From contig NZ_CP080997.1 of NCBI RefSeq assembly GCF_019645815.1, positions 1,740,880 to 1,804,879 on the forward strand: a DNA stretch of 64,000 nucleotides, given 5' to 3'. The notes under the pieces were generated by a model, which saw only the letters and a program-made list of their open reading frames with translations, searched no databases and was not told where the DNA came from. The position numbers and the translations under genes were made by a program. Origin of the DNA: Mycolicibacter heraklionensis. Its GTDB lineage: Bacteria > Actinomycetota > Actinomycetes > Mycobacteriales > Mycobacteriaceae. Shown in pieces: positions 1-8,727 of this stretch (positions are counted from its first letter, which is position 1; each line of letters starts with the position of its first letter).

Positions 1-614
1 AGCTTGATCGGCCGCATGGTCACCCCGGGAGTCGACACCTCGAACAGCAGGAAGGAGATCCCGGCCTGCTTCTTGGGGGCCTGCGGGTCGGTGCGCACCA
101 GGCAGAAGATCCAGTCCGCGTACTGGCCGAGTGTGGTCCAGGTCTTCTGCCCGTTGACGATGTAGCTGTCGCCGTCGCGCACCGCGGTGGTGCGCAGGCT
201 GGCCAGGTCGGAGCCGGCCTCCGGCTCGGAAAAGCCTTGGCACCACCAGATATCCAGGTTGGCCGTGGCCGGCAGGAAGCGCTCCTTGGTTGCCTGGGAG
301 CCGAATTCCGCGATCACCGGACCGACCATCTTGGCGTTGAAGGTCAGCGGTTCGGGCACCGAGGCCAGCTGCATCTCGTCGTGCCAGATCTGGTGCTGGG
401 TCGCTGTCCAGTCCTTGCCGCCCCACTCGACCGGCCAGTTGGGAACCGCGAGGCCGTTGGCGTTGAGGATCCGCTGGGTGGTGACGATGTCGTCGGGGAA
501 GATCGAATGGCCCAACCGGCTGCGTTCGCGAATGTCAGCGGGGATCTCGGTGGTGAAGAAGGTACGCATTTCGTCGCGGAATGCTGCCTCCTCCGTGGTC
601 AGTGCCAGTCTCAC
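1..614 (-). CDS. Acyl-CoA dehydrogenase (FadE-like), 3' end outside window
   Basis: This is the N-terminal ~204 residues of an acyl-CoA dehydrogenase, a flavoenzyme that desaturates acyl-CoA thioesters. The frame starts at a GTG (614-612) and runs off the left edge without a stop, so the C-terminal four-helix domain is missing from view. The all-alpha N-terminal domain is followed by the family signature FSEPEAGSDLASL near residue 150, which lines the flavin and acyl-CoA site, then the start of the beta domain. The downstream neighbour is divergent, so the operon partners of this gene lie outside the window. Substrate cannot be told. In M. tuberculosis the gene next to comEA is eis, so this left flank differs. 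Confidence 0.85.
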   Translation of the reverse strand, partial: MRLALTTEEAAFRDEMRTFFTTEIPADIRERSRLGHSIFPDDIVTTQRILNANGLAVPNWPVEWGGKDWTATQHQIWHDEMQLASVPEPLTFNAKMVGPVIAEFGSQATKERFLPATANLDIWWCQGFSEPEAGSDLASLRTTAVRDGDSYIVNGQKTWTTLGQYADWIFCLVRTDPQAPKKQAGISFLLFEVSTPGVTMRPIK

Positions 615-723
615 GTCGACCTCCCGGTTGGTTGGGTGAACTCACGGTTGGTATGCACCCTAATCGGCGGACCCGCGGTACTGCGGGGGAGGGCTTACCG
701 TGCGCTTTTGTAGGCTGGACCTC

Positions 724-1260
724 ATGAGACGGTGGGTCGTCGCGCTCTGTGTCCTGGTCTTGTCTCTCGTGTCGTGCTCGGGGGAGCCGGCGCAGAAGGC
801 CACCACGGACTCGTCACCGGGGGCCACGCAGAGTGCGGCCCCGAGGCCGCCCGCGCACATCGGCCAGACGCTGGACCTGATGCGGATCGGCGGGCAGAAG
901 ATCGCTGTGACGTTGACGGAGGTCATCGCGCCGGCAACCGTCCCGAACGGCTGGGGCGCGGCCGGCAAGACCTACCTCGCCACCAAGCTGCGGATCGAGA
1001 ACGCCGGAACCACGACCATCGTCGGCAACAGCAACAGTGATGTCACCGTGGTGGGTTCCGACGAGCAGAACTACCAGGCCGACTTCGCCACCGTGACCGA
1101 GTGCAAGGACTTCGCCTACGGCTGGTTCTTGATCCCCGCCGGCGCATCGAACACCGGTTGCGTGGTCTTCGCGCTGCCCACCGGGGTCACTGCGGCGAAG
1201 GTGCGGTACACGCCGTCGTCGGGCATCTCGCACGACGTCGGGGAGTGGCTGAACCCCTAG
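724..1260 (+). CDS. Secreted lipoprotein with DUF4352-like domain
   Basis: A 178-residue predicted lipoprotein. Residues 1-20 form a signal peptide ending in the lipobox LVSC, so the mature N-terminal Cys would be lipidated and the protein anchored outside the membrane. The remainder, after a Ser/Thr/Pro-rich linker, has the beta-rich pattern of DUF4352 (telokin-like) extracellular domains, including two Cys that could pair. I chose ATG 724 over the upstream GTG 700 because a TAGGCT -10 hexamer (711-716) ends exactly 7 bases before the ATG. This is the pattern of a leaderless mycobacterial transcript, and this start also gives a proper signal peptide. Function is unknown. Confidence 0.75.
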   Translation: MRRWVVALCVLVLSLVSCSGEPAQKATTDSSPGATQSAAPRPPAHIGQTLDLMRIGGQKIAVTLTEVIAPATVPNGWGAAGKTYLATKLRIENAGTTTIVGNSNSDVTVVGSDEQNYQADFATVTECKDFAYGWFLIPAGASNTGCVVFALPTGVTAAKVRYTPSSGISHDVGEWLNP

Positions 1261-1359
1261 CGAGAAGGGTTGTGCACAGCCCGGGATCGATCCACAGATC
1301 CGGCCCGAACCGTGCGGTGAGCGAGCCGGGTCGACGGTGCCGGCACCTACCGTCGGCGC

Positions 1360-2211
1360 ATGGCATCAGAACTACCCGGCGAGCGGCTGCAGCGTCGACT
1401 CGGCCTGCTGCCGGAATCCGAGAGTGGCGACCACACCTCCGAAGCCGGCGACGAGGCTGACCCGAATTCGTTGCTGCCGCGGTGGCTGCCCGACGCCGCA
1501 GCAGAAACGGGCTGGCTTGCCCGAGTGCGGGCCGACCCGGGCCGAGCCGGTGCGATCGCCCTCGCGGTGATCGCCGCAGTCGCCGTGCTCATCACGGTGT
1601 TCACCGTGCTGCGGGACCAGCCCGCGCCGGTGATCAGCGCCAAACTGCCACCGGTGGAGATGGTTTCGACCGCCAGCCCGCGCACCGAGGATCTGGCCGC
1701 CAGCTCCGCGGCGCCGCCCGTTGAGCAGGTGGTGGTCAGCGTGGTCGGGCTGGTGCACAAGCCGGGTCTGACGACATTGGCGCCCGGCTCCCGGATCGCC
1801 GACGCGTTGACCGCGGCCGGCGGCGCCCTCGACGGCGCGGATACGGTGGGGCTGAACCTGGCCCGGCCCCTGGTCGACGGCGAACAGATCGTGGTCGGTC
1901 TGGCACCGCCGCCCGGCCTGCCGGTACTGGGCAGTTCGGTCGGCGCGGTCACGCCGGCCGCGGATGCGCCACGTACCAGCACCGCACCGACACCTGCCGG
2001 GCCCGGCCCCAAACCGGGCGAGCCGGTCAACCTCAACACCGCGACGGTCGAGCAGCTCGACGCCCTGCCCGGGGTGGGTCCGGTGACCGCGGCCGCCATC
2101 GTGGCCTGGCGCGACACGCACGGGAAGTTCACCAGCGTCGATCAGCTCGGCGACGTCGACGGAATCGGCCCGGCGCGCCTGGACAAGCTGCGTGCCCTGG
2201 TTCGTGTCTGA
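1360..2211 (+). CDS. comEA: ComEA family DNA-binding membrane protein
   Basis: A 283-residue protein with the ComEA layout: a cytoplasmic N-terminus, one membrane helix near residues 64-86, an SLBB-type beta-grasp domain at about 125-190, a Pro/Ala linker, and a C-terminal double helix-hairpin-helix at about 222-283 (NLNTATVEQLDALPGVGP, then a second GIGP turn). In transforming bacteria this protein binds double-stranded DNA outside the membrane. It is followed 3 bases later by comEC, as in M. tuberculosis Rv2415c. A TACCGT hexamer 6 bases before the ATG suggests leaderless initiation. Mycobacteria are not known to be naturally competent, so the real role is open. Confidence 0.9.
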   Translation: MASELPGERLQRRLGLLPESESGDHTSEAGDEADPNSLLPRWLPDAAAETGWLARVRADPGRAGAIALAVIAAVAVLITVFTVLRDQPAPVISAKLPPVEMVSTASPRTEDLAASSAAPPVEQVVVSVVGLVHKPGLTTLAPGSRIADALTAAGGALDGADTVGLNLARPLVDGEQIVVGLAPPPGLPVLGSSVGAVTPAADAPRTSTAPTPAGPGPKPGEPVNLNTATVEQLDALPGVGPVTAAAIVAWRDTHGKFTSVDQLGDVDGIGPARLDKLRALVRV

Positions 2212-2214
2212 CCC

Positions 2215-3777
2215 GTGACGCCGCCGGCGGCCGCACCGGCGCCGGCGGCCCGGCTCGACGTTCGGCTGGTGCCGGCGGCGGTGGTCGGCTGGCTGGTCAC
2301 GGCGGCCGGCATCCAGTGGCAGATCGGCGGCGTCCTAGCCGCGCTGTGTGCTCTGCTGGGTGTGACAGCCGGCGTGCTGTACTGCTACGCCGGACGGCTC
2401 CGGCGCCCCGGTTGGCGGCTGGTGAGTGCGGCGGTTGCCGCGGCGTCGATGACGGGGGTGGGCTTCGGGTGGGCGGTTGCGTTGCGTACCGCCGCCGTCG
2501 AGCACCATCCGATCAGCGCGGTGGTCGGCACGACGGCGGCGGTGACGGTCACCCCGAGTGAGAGCCCGCTGCCGGCCGGCGCGCGCCGGGTGATGTTTCG
2601 GGCCACCTTGCAGCGCCTCGATGACGCGGTCGCGTCGGGCCGGGTGGTGGTATTCGCCTCCGGCGTCGAATTCGGCGAGGTGATGGTCGGCCAGTCGATG
2701 GCGTTTCGCGCCAAGGTCGCCCGCCCGGACCGGCGGGATCTGTCGGTGGCGGTGCTCACGGCCACCGGCACTCCGGTGCGCGGCCGGCCGGGACCGGTCG
2801 CGCGGGCAGCACATCGGGTTCGGGCCCGGTTCGCGATCGTCGCCGCGCGGGCGCTGCCCGACGAGCAGGCCCGGATGCTGCCCGCGTTGGTGCTCGGCGA
2901 CACCTCGGCGATCACCGCCGCCACCGGGCGAGACTTTCGGGCCGCGGGGCTGACCCACCTGATGGCGGTCTCCGGCGCCAACGTGACGATCGTCTGCGGT
3001 GCGGTGCTGTTCTCGGCGCGACTGGTCGGGCCGCGCGCCGCCGCGGTACTGGCCGGGATTGCACTGGTCGCATTCGTGATCGTCGTGCAGCCCACGGCCA
3101 GTGTGTTGCGGGCGGCGGTGATGGGAGCTATCGCGCTGTTGGGCGTGCTCTCAGCGCGCAGCCGCCAGGCGGTGCCGAGCCTGGCCGCCAGTGTGCTGGT
3201 GCTGCTGGCGTTGGCCCCGCACCTGGCGGTCGACGTCGGGTTCGCGCTGTCGGTGGTGGCCACCGCGGCGTTGGTGCTCATCGCACCGGTCTGGACGTCC
3301 CGGCTGGTGGCCCATGGGTGGCCTCGGCCGCTGGCCGCCGCGGTCTGTGTGGCGTGGGCCGCCAACCTGGTCACCGCGCCGTTGATCGCAGGCATCTCTG
3401 GGCGGCTCAGCCTGGTCAGCACTGTGGCCAACCTGGCGGTGGCGGCGCTGGTCGCGCCGATCACCGTGCTGGGCAGCGCGGCGGCGGTCTTGTGCGGGTG
3501 GTGGCCGGCGGGCGCCTCGCTGTTGATCCGTTTCACCGGACCGGAGTTGTGGTGGGTCTGCCGCGTCGCGCGCTGGTCCGGCGGGGTTCCCGCCGCCACC
3601 GTGCCGGTGCCGCAGGGCGTGGTGGGGGTCGTCGGGGTCGGTGCCGCCGCCGTCCTGGTGGTGGTGTGTTGGCGATGGCGGTGGTGCCGGCGGGTGCTGG
3701 CCGCGTTGGCACTGTGCCTGCTGGCGTGGTCGGCCACGCAGGTGTTGACCGCCTGGGCGGGTGTCGGCACAGCGTGA
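2215..3777 (+). CDS. comEC: ComEC/Rec2-type DNA uptake channel protein
   Basis: A 520-residue polytopic membrane protein starting at GTG, 3 bases after the comEA stop, so translation is likely coupled. It has an N-terminal soluble/OB-like segment (about 60-220) between early membrane helices, then the Competence domain with the signature THLMAVSGANV near residue 245, followed by many hydrophobic helices. The metallo-beta-lactamase-like domain at the C-terminus of Bacillus ComEC is absent, as in other mycobacterial homologues of similar length. The family transports single-stranded DNA across the membrane. Substrate and physiological use in this organism are inferred only. Confidence 0.88.
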   Translation: MTPPAAAPAPAARLDVRLVPAAVVGWLVTAAGIQWQIGGVLAALCALLGVTAGVLYCYAGRLRRPGWRLVSAAVAAASMTGVGFGWAVALRTAAVEHHPISAVVGTTAAVTVTPSESPLPAGARRVMFRATLQRLDDAVASGRVVVFASGVEFGEVMVGQSMAFRAKVARPDRRDLSVAVLTATGTPVRGRPGPVARAAHRVRARFAIVAARALPDEQARMLPALVLGDTSAITAATGRDFRAAGLTHLMAVSGANVTIVCGAVLFSARLVGPRAAAVLAGIALVAFVIVVQPTASVLRAAVMGAIALLGVLSARSRQAVPSLAASVLVLLALAPHLAVDVGFALSVVATAALVLIAPVWTSRLVAHGWPRPLAAAVCVAWAANLVTAPLIAGISGRLSLVSTVANLAVAALVAPITVLGSAAAVLCGWWPAGASLLIRFTGPELWWVCRVARWSGGVPAATVPVPQGVVGVVGVGAAAVLVVVCWRWRWCRRVLAALALCLLAWSATQVLTAWAGVGTA

Positions 3778-3789
3778 CACGATTGGCGG

Positions 3790-4752
3790 GTGAGCCAATC
3801 GGTTTCGCCGCTGCATCTGATCCTCGGGGATGAGGAACTGCTGGTCGAACGGGCCGTTGGCCAGGTACTGGCCGCAGTTCGGAAGCAGGCCGGCAGCACC
3901 GACATACCGGTGGACCGGTTGCGGGCCGGTGAGGTCGAGGCGGGCGAGCTCGCCGAGCTGCTGAGCCCGTCGCTGTTCGCCGACGAACGGGTGGTGGTGC
4001 TCGAGGCCGCCGCCGAAGCCGGGAAGGAGGCCGTGGCGCTGATCGCCGCCACGGCCGAGGACGTCCCGCTGGGCACCGTGCTGGTGGTGGTGCATTCCGG
4101 GGCCGGCCGGGCCAAGGCGCTGGCCGGGCAGCTGCGGGAACTCGGTGCCGAGGTGCACACCTGTGCCCGCATCACCAAGGCCTCCGAACGTGCCGACTTC
4201 GTCCGGGCCGAGTTCCGCGGGCTCAAGGTTCGAGTCGATGACGCCTGCGTGACGGCGCTGCTCGACGCAGTGGGCTCTGACATTCGCGAACTGGCCGCGG
4301 CCTGCTCGCAGCTGGTCGCCGATACCGGTGGGCACGTCGACGCCATCGCGGTGCGGCGCTATCACAGCGGCAAAGCCGAGGTGAAGGGGTTCGACGTCGC
4401 CGATCGGGCGGTCGTCGGCGACGTCGCCGGTGCCACCGAGGCACTGCGCTGGGCGATGATTCGCGGCGAACCGCACGTGGTGCTGGCCGACGCCTTGGCC
4501 GAGGCGGTTCACACCATCGCCCGGGTGAGGTCCAAGTCGGGTGATTCGTACCGGCTGGCCGGTGAATTGGGCATGCCGCCCTGGCGGGTGCAGAAGGCGC
4601 AGAAGCAGTCGCGGTTTTGGTCGCCGGGGACCATGGCGGCCGCGGTGCGGCTGGTGGCCGCCCTCAACGCTGACGTCAAAGGCGCCGCTGCCGACGCCGA
4701 CTACGCACTGGAGGCCGCGGTCCGCGGGGTCGCCGAGTTGGCCGACCGCTGA
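3790..4752 (+). CDS. holA: DNA polymerase III delta subunit
   Basis: A 320-residue HolA protein, the clamp-loader subunit that opens the beta sliding clamp. It begins with the characteristic [16 protein letters not shown] segment (residues 6-21, the degenerate P-loop region of delta). Alpha/beta domain I follows, then the helical lid and collar domains ([18 protein letters not shown] near 165). Length matches Rv2413c, and the position after comEA-comEC is the conserved mycobacterial arrangement. GTG 3790 lies 12 bases after the comEC stop. The gene converges on rpsT and a shared hairpin separates them. Confidence 0.92.
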   Translation: MSQSVSPLHLILGDEELLVERAVGQVLAAVRKQAGSTDIPVDRLRAGEVEAGELAELLSPSLFADERVVVLEAAAEAGKEAVALIAATAEDVPLGTVLVVVHSGAGRAKALAGQLRELGAEVHTCARITKASERADFVRAEFRGLKVRVDDACVTALLDAVGSDIRELAAACSQLVADTGGHVDAIAVRRYHSGKAEVKGFDVADRAVVGDVAGATEALRWAMIRGEPHVVLADALAEAVHTIARVRSKSGDSYRLAGELGMPPWRVQKAQKQSRFWSPGTMAAAVRLVAALNADVKGAAADADYALEAAVRGVAELADR

Positions 4753-4766
4753 TCCGGGCAACACGA

Positions 4767-4798
4767 AGGCCCCTGTTCGCCAGTGGAATCAGGGGCCT
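4767..4798. terminator. Hairpin between convergent holA and rpsT
   Basis: A perfect 9-bp inverted repeat, AGGCCCCTG (4767-4775) and CAGGGGCCT (4790-4798), with a 14-base loop. It lies between the holA stop and the rpsT stop, so it may serve as a bidirectional terminator. No strong T-tract follows, as is usual in mycobacteria. Confidence 0.7.
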
Positions 4799-4821
4799 GC
4801 GGTTGCGGGCAATCCGCTAGG

Positions 4822-5082
4822 TCAGAGCTGGTTGAGCGCCTTCGCCAGCGCCGACTTCTTGTTGGCGGCCTGGTTCTTGTGGATGACGCCCTTGCTGGCG
4901 GCCTGGTCCAGCTTGCGGCTGGTCGAAGCCAGCAGCACGCCGGCCTTGTCCTTGTCGCCGGCTGCGGCGGCCTCACGGAAGGCACGGATCGCGGTGCGCA
5001 CCGCCGACTTCACCGACTGGTTGCGCAGCCGGGCCTGCTCGTTGGTCCGGTTGCGCTTCACCTGCGACTTGATGTTGGCCAC
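4822..5082 (-). CDS. rpsT: 30S ribosomal protein S20
   Basis: An 86-residue, Lys/Arg/Ala-rich protein beginning [11 protein letters not shown], the canonical S20 N-terminus, and binding 16S rRNA in the small subunit. The GTG at 5082-5080 is preferred to the TTG at 5100 because it gives the family's exact start and has an AAGGA ribosome binding site 9 bases upstream. Length equals the M. tuberculosis protein (Rv2412). In that species several genes (Rv2408-Rv2411c) separate rpsT from rnz. Here rnz follows directly. Confidence 0.97.
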   Translation of the reverse strand: MANIKSQVKRNRTNEQARLRNQSVKSAVRTAIRAFREAAAAGDKDKAGVLLASTSRKLDQAASKGVIHKNQAANKKSALAKALNQL

Positions 5083-5182
5083 GGAGTAATTCCTTCGCAA
5101 AAACTTGAGTTGGGTTCGCCTCCCGACACGGGAGCAACAGCTGTTCAGGGTACCAGCTGGCCCGGCAACTCCCCAACTCGAC

Positions 5183-6040
5183 TCAGCTGCGGGCGGTCAC
5201 CTCGACTCGGTGCAGGTCGTCGCCGAGTTCGATCGGACCGTCGAACTCCGCGGCCGCCAGCGCCCGCCACTGCTCCTCCTGCCCGGGTGCGATGGCAGGT
5301 ACATAGTGCGTCAGCACCAGAATGCCCACCCCGGCCCGTTGGGCGGTCGCGGCCGCCTGGGCCACCGAAGAGTGATAGTCGCAGATATCGCGGATCCGCT
5401 GCTGGGGCAGCAACTCGATGAGGTCGCTGCGGATGACGGTGTGCACCAGCGCACCGGCCCCGCTCGCCAGCTCGTCGAGGCTCTCGCAGGGCACGGTGTC
5501 GCCGGCCGCCACCACCGAGGCGGTCCCGTTTTCGTCGGAGTGCTCGATCCGGAAGCCGATCGTCGGCGTCACCGGCCGGTGGTCGGTGGGCGCAACGGTG
5601 ATCCGCACGCCGTCGCGATCCCAGACCTGGCCCGCGGTGTGTTCCTGCACGTCCACCGGGGGCGGGGCGGTCAGATCGTCGTGATGGGCGATGCGGTAGC
5701 CGATGTCGTGGCCGAACGCTCGCAAGGTCGCCTCCACCACCTCCGCGGTGCCCGGCGGCCCGATGATCGGCAGCGGCGGGGCATCCGGGGTGAAGGTGGT
5801 GACCCACCGGGTGATCAGCAGATCGCCCAGGTCGGCGATGTGGTCGCTGTGCAGGTGGGTGAGCAGCAGCGCCGACAGGGTGCTGGCCGAGCTGCCCGCC
5901 GCTGCCAAACGCTGCAGCACCCCTCGTCCGCAGTCGACCAGCAGTTGCTGGCCGCCGGCTCGGATCAGCGTCGACGGGCCGGCGCGGTTCGGGTCGGGGA
6001 TCGGGCTTCCGGTGCCCAGCAGCGTGATCTCGATCGTCAT
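5183..6040 (-). CDS. rnz: Ribonuclease Z / MBL-fold hydrolase (Rv2407 homologue)
   Basis: A 285-residue metallo-beta-lactamase-fold protein. The zinc motif [14 protein letters not shown] sits near residues 61-74 and supplies the HxHxDH ligands. Later His/Asp ligands fall in the [16 protein letters not shown] and LTHYVP segments. The family trims tRNA 3' ends or hydrolyses phosphodiesters, and the M. tuberculosis orthologue is annotated as ribonuclease Z. ATG 6040 gives the standard [13 protein letters not shown] start. The gene is divergent from the CBS protein gene. Confidence 0.85.
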   Translation of the reverse strand: MTIEITLLGTGSPIPDPNRAGPSTLIRAGGQQLLVDCGRGVLQRLAAAGSSASTLSALLLTHLHSDHIADLGDLLITRWVTTFTPDAPPLPIIGPPGTAEVVEATLRAFGHDIGYRIAHHDDLTAPPPVDVQEHTAGQVWDRDGVRITVAPTDHRPVTPTIGFRIEHSDENGTASVVAAGDTVPCESLDELASGAGALVHTVIRSDLIELLPQQRIRDICDYHSSVAQAAATAQRAGVGILVLTHYVPAIAPGQEEQWRALAAAEFDGPIELGDDLHRVEVTARS

Positions 6041-6166
6041 GACGTCACATATGCCACAGATGGCGCTCGTGCGCTACGCGATCGGCTCAGTTTCGTTATC
6101 GCCACCCCCGGCCGGGCCAAATGGCCTAGCCTGGTGTGAAGCAGATCACTGCGGCGGGAGGCGTCA

Positions 6167-6595
6167 ATGCGGATCGCGGATGTATTGCGGAACAAGGGTG
6201 CGGCGGTGGTGACCATCCATCCGGATGCCACCGTCATGGAGTTGCTCGCGGGCCTGGCTGAGCACAACATCGGCGCCATGGTCGTGATCGGGCCCGATGG
6301 CCTGGAGGGGGTGGCCTCCGAGCGCGACGTGGTACGCCAGTTACACGTCCACGGCGCCAGCCTGCTGGTCCGGCCGGTATCGGCCATCATGACCCGCGTG
6401 GTGGCGACCTGCACCAAGAGCGACTCCGCCGACGACGTCAGCATGTTGATGACCGAGCACCGCGCACGTCACATCCCGGTACTCGAAAACGGCCGATTGG
6501 CCGGGATCGTCAGCATCGGCGACGTTGTCAAGTCCCGCATGGAGGAGCTGCAGGCCGAACACGAGCAGCTGCGTGACTACATCGCCCAGGGCTAG
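6167..6595 (+). CDS. CBS-domain protein (Rv2406c homologue)
   Basis: A 142-residue protein made of two CBS modules, about residues 5-62 and 72-130, each with the beta-alpha-beta pattern and a terminal G-D/S-x-x-D-V motif (GVASERDVVRQL, GIVSIGDVVKSRM). Such Bateman pairs bind adenine nucleotides or S-adenosylmethionine-type ligands and act as energy or stress sensors, often as dimers. There is no catalytic domain, so partners are unknown. It is conserved next to rnz and the PemK-like gene in mycobacteria. Confidence 0.88.
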   Translation: MRIADVLRNKGAAVVTIHPDATVMELLAGLAEHNIGAMVVIGPDGLEGVASERDVVRQLHVHGASLLVRPVSAIMTRVVATCTKSDSADDVSMLMTEHRARHIPVLENGRLAGIVSIGDVVKSRMEELQAEHEQLRDYIAQG

Positions 6596-6614
6596 CTAGA
6601 TCGGAGGGGCTGCG

Positions 6615-7229
6615 TCAGCTCCACGAGTAGTCGCTGCGCAGTCGGGCGGCCACCACCTCGAACACCGAGCGCTCCAGAATGGCGCCTTCGCGCCGGATCG
6701 ATTCCTCGGGCACGTCGAGCACTCGGTCGAGCCGCACCCAGCTGATCCGGCGGGCGTCGTCCCAGTTGCCCGCACCGATACCGACCCAGTTCCTGTCGTC
6801 GGCGTGCCGTTGCCGGCTGGACAGCATCAGGCCCAGCAGTGTGTTGCGGTCGCGGCCGACGACCAGCACCGGTCGGTCCTTGCCCTGGTCCGGTTCGTCC
6901 TCATAGGCCACCCACGTCCAGACGATCTCGCCCGGGTCGGCGCGGCCGTTGAGGTCGGGGGAGTAGACGAGCCGGCGTGCGCGGTGTGCGGTAGGCACAC
7001 TGCTGTCGGTTACCGGGCGCCCGGCGGGGATCTCCGTCGGCGGCTCTGATGTCGCGCCGGTGAGCATTTCCAGGCCGATCTTGATGCCCTGCTCGATACC
7101 GCGTTGGATGCGCTGCTGGACCTGCGGTGCCTGTTCGAGTTGGCGGATGAACCGGGGAGCCTCGTTGAACACCAGGTGCTCGGCGAATCGCTGCACCGTC
7201 TCCCATGGAGTCTTCCGCGGGGAAGCCAT
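6615..7229 (-). CDS. PemK/MazF-like domain protein (Rv2405 homologue)
   Basis: A 204-residue protein with a helical N-terminal half of about 95 residues and a C-terminal PemK/MazF-type beta-barrel (segments such as GEIVWTWVAYEDEPDQGK and DRPVLVVGRDRNT, then WVRLDRVLDVP). MazF-fold proteins are often ribosome-independent RNA endonucleases paired with an antitoxin, but no antitoxin gene is adjacent. The N-terminal extension could instead serve in cis. ATG 7229 gives MASPRKTPWE and a length near that of Rv2405. The upstream GTG 7361 would add an unusual leader. Toxin activity is an inference from fold only. Confidence 0.75.
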   Translation of the reverse strand: MASPRKTPWETVQRFAEHLVFNEAPRFIRQLEQAPQVQQRIQRGIEQGIKIGLEMLTGATSEPPTEIPAGRPVTDSSVPTAHRARRLVYSPDLNGRADPGEIVWTWVAYEDEPDQGKDRPVLVVGRDRNTLLGLMLSSRQRHADDRNWVGIGAGNWDDARRISWVRLDRVLDVPEESIRREGAILERSVFEVVAARLRSDYSWS

Positions 7230-7817
7230 GTTCGCAGCATAGGCGAAACGCGCTTCGGGCATGGGTGTCTGGGCCTCGCCAGAGCTGTGCCGGCGATCAT
7301 CCCTCCTTGACGCGAACGTAAACGAAAAGCACAGGAATCTGTACGAAAACTGATGTCCCACTTGTGTTGTCCGCAGAGAGGCATCGGCGTACGGTACGGG
7401 AATATTGATTCACAGGGGGCTTCTTCTCAACGGGCCGGCGCAGGTATAACCCGTCGTCAGCCGGACGGAAGATTTCAATCGGTGGGTGGAAGTCGCCGAA
7501 AGCCGCAGTCTGGGGAGGTTCTTGGCTTTTCCTCCGGGGGTGCTTGAAATGGGGCAAGTCACCGCCCGGAACGACATGTATGGCATGGCGTTCGCCGGCA
7601 ACTGATGCCTTGGCTGAGTCCGGTGGGTGATCGCCCGGGTCCTTCTGCGCGCCGAGGGGCTATCAGGAGGTATATGGATTTGCGCAGCTATCACGCAGGG
7701 TTTCAATCGTAACAGGATTAGTGAAACTGACAGAGCCCCTGCGGCTTTCAGTGGTTGTGCTGGGGGGCTCCTGGGGCGGACCACCGCCAAAGAGAGACAT
7801 CGCGAAAGGCATTGAAC
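7230..7817. other. 588-bp gap with no convincing gene
   Basis: This stretch separates the divergent PemK-like gene and the first small secreted-protein gene. It is richer in A+T than its surroundings. It holds an isolated AGGAGG (7665-7670) 3 bases before an ATG that opens only 12 codons, and no coding frame resembling a known family. It probably carries the promoter and untranslated leader of the secreted-protein gene, and I see nothing more specific. Confidence 0.5.
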
Positions 7818-8372
7818 ATGAGCATGCGCAAATTTGTCGTCGTTGGTGGCTTCGCCGCCGGCGCGGCGTTCATATTGGCGCCGTTGGCATCTGCCGACAC
7901 CGACCCCTTGACGTCCGTGGTGGACAGCGAGATCGCGTCGATGAACTTCCTCTTCGGGACCGACACCTTCTTGGCGGGCGTCCCCTCCACGGACGTCACC
8001 ACGGGCCCGCAGGGCTTCGACATCATCAACCCCGCGGACGTGTCTACGGTTCAGGACAGTGGCACGACCGCTTTCGATTACCTGGTCTACGGCTTCAATC
8101 CGGAGGAGGCCGGACTGGCCTCCGATCCGGGTGCCTACAACGTCTACAACGGCGCGATGGTTCCGTTCGACGACGGCATCAACTCGCTGTTGTACGCGAT
8201 GATGAACAACGGCGCTGTGCTCGATTGGGACGGCGGCACCGGCGACCTGCTTGGCGGGAACAGCATGGAGGACATCGCCAATAGCGCCGCCAGTGGCTGG
8301 GCAGAAGCCGCCAGCTACTTCCAGTTCGCCTGGGGCGACTTGATGGGCTTCTTCGGCATCTTCGACTCCTAG
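7818..8372 (+). CDS. Small secreted protein of unknown function, tandem copy 1
   Basis: A 184-residue protein with a clear Sec signal peptide (residues 1-26, basic MSMRK then a hydrophobic core, cleavage after PLASA) and an acidic, aromatic-rich mature part with no Cys and no further membrane helix. GAAAGG (7804-7809) lies 8 bases before ATG 7818. It is paralogous to the next gene. Both carry a SEIxSMNFLFxxxxxLAGV segment soon after the signal peptide, a DV...xxxYLxYGxNxE region, and a SDPG-Y-LNGA-like turn. I do not recognise a family with a known activity. It is absent from this position in M. tuberculosis. Confidence 0.8.
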   Translation: MSMRKFVVVGGFAAGAAFILAPLASADTDPLTSVVDSEIASMNFLFGTDTFLAGVPSTDVTTGPQGFDIINPADVSTVQDSGTTAFDYLVYGFNPEEAGLASDPGAYNVYNGAMVPFDDGINSLLYAMMNNGAVLDWDGGTGDLLGGNSMEDIANSAASGWAEAASYFQFAWGDLMGFFGIFDS

Positions 8373-8390
8373 CCGCAGGCCGAACCGAAA

Positions 8391-8414
8391 CCCCCGGAGG
8401 ATCGTCTCCGGGGG
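8391..8414 (+). terminator. Terminator hairpin after secreted copy 1
   Basis: A perfect 9-bp stem, CCCCCGGAG (8391-8399) and CTCCGGGGG (8406-8414), with a 6-base loop, followed by CTTCGTCTT. It lies 18 bases after the stop codon. Nearly the same hairpin and tail follow the next paralog. Confidence 0.85.
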
Positions 8415-8727
8415 CTTCGTCTTGCCGTGGGTACCACCGGTCCCGATGTTCACTTGGGGGTATTCGGGACATCGGACGCGGTGCGCGGGCGGCCCGGATC
8501 GTGATCCTGAACACAGTTCGACGTGCACAAATACTGCTCGCCCTGGGGCGAACATGGGGAAGAACCCGAAGAAACCAAAATACGAGTGAACATTCACTTG
8601 TATTGATCACAGGTCTTTGTTAGATTTTATCCGGCTCACAGCAACGGTGCTGGGGGGAGCTTCCGGCGGGGGTGGGGAAACCGGCCGCCGGGCAGTGAGG
8701 ATGAAGGGCATTTTGGGGGGAATGGAC
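8415..8727 (+). other. Intergenic promoter region of secreted copy 2
   Basis: About 310 bases between the first terminator and the second paralog, with no supported ORF. A TTTGTTAGATTTTATC tract near 8614-8630 is the most AT-rich part and may hold the promoter. No IdeR-like box is visible, so this pair does not look iron-regulated like the secreted genes in the mycobactin region. Confidence 0.45.

Noticed and set aside
7665..7712. A 12-codon ORF behind a perfect AGGAGG at 7665
   Set aside because: The spacing is only 3 bases, the peptide is too short to show any pattern, and no attenuator-like structure or codon run is visible.
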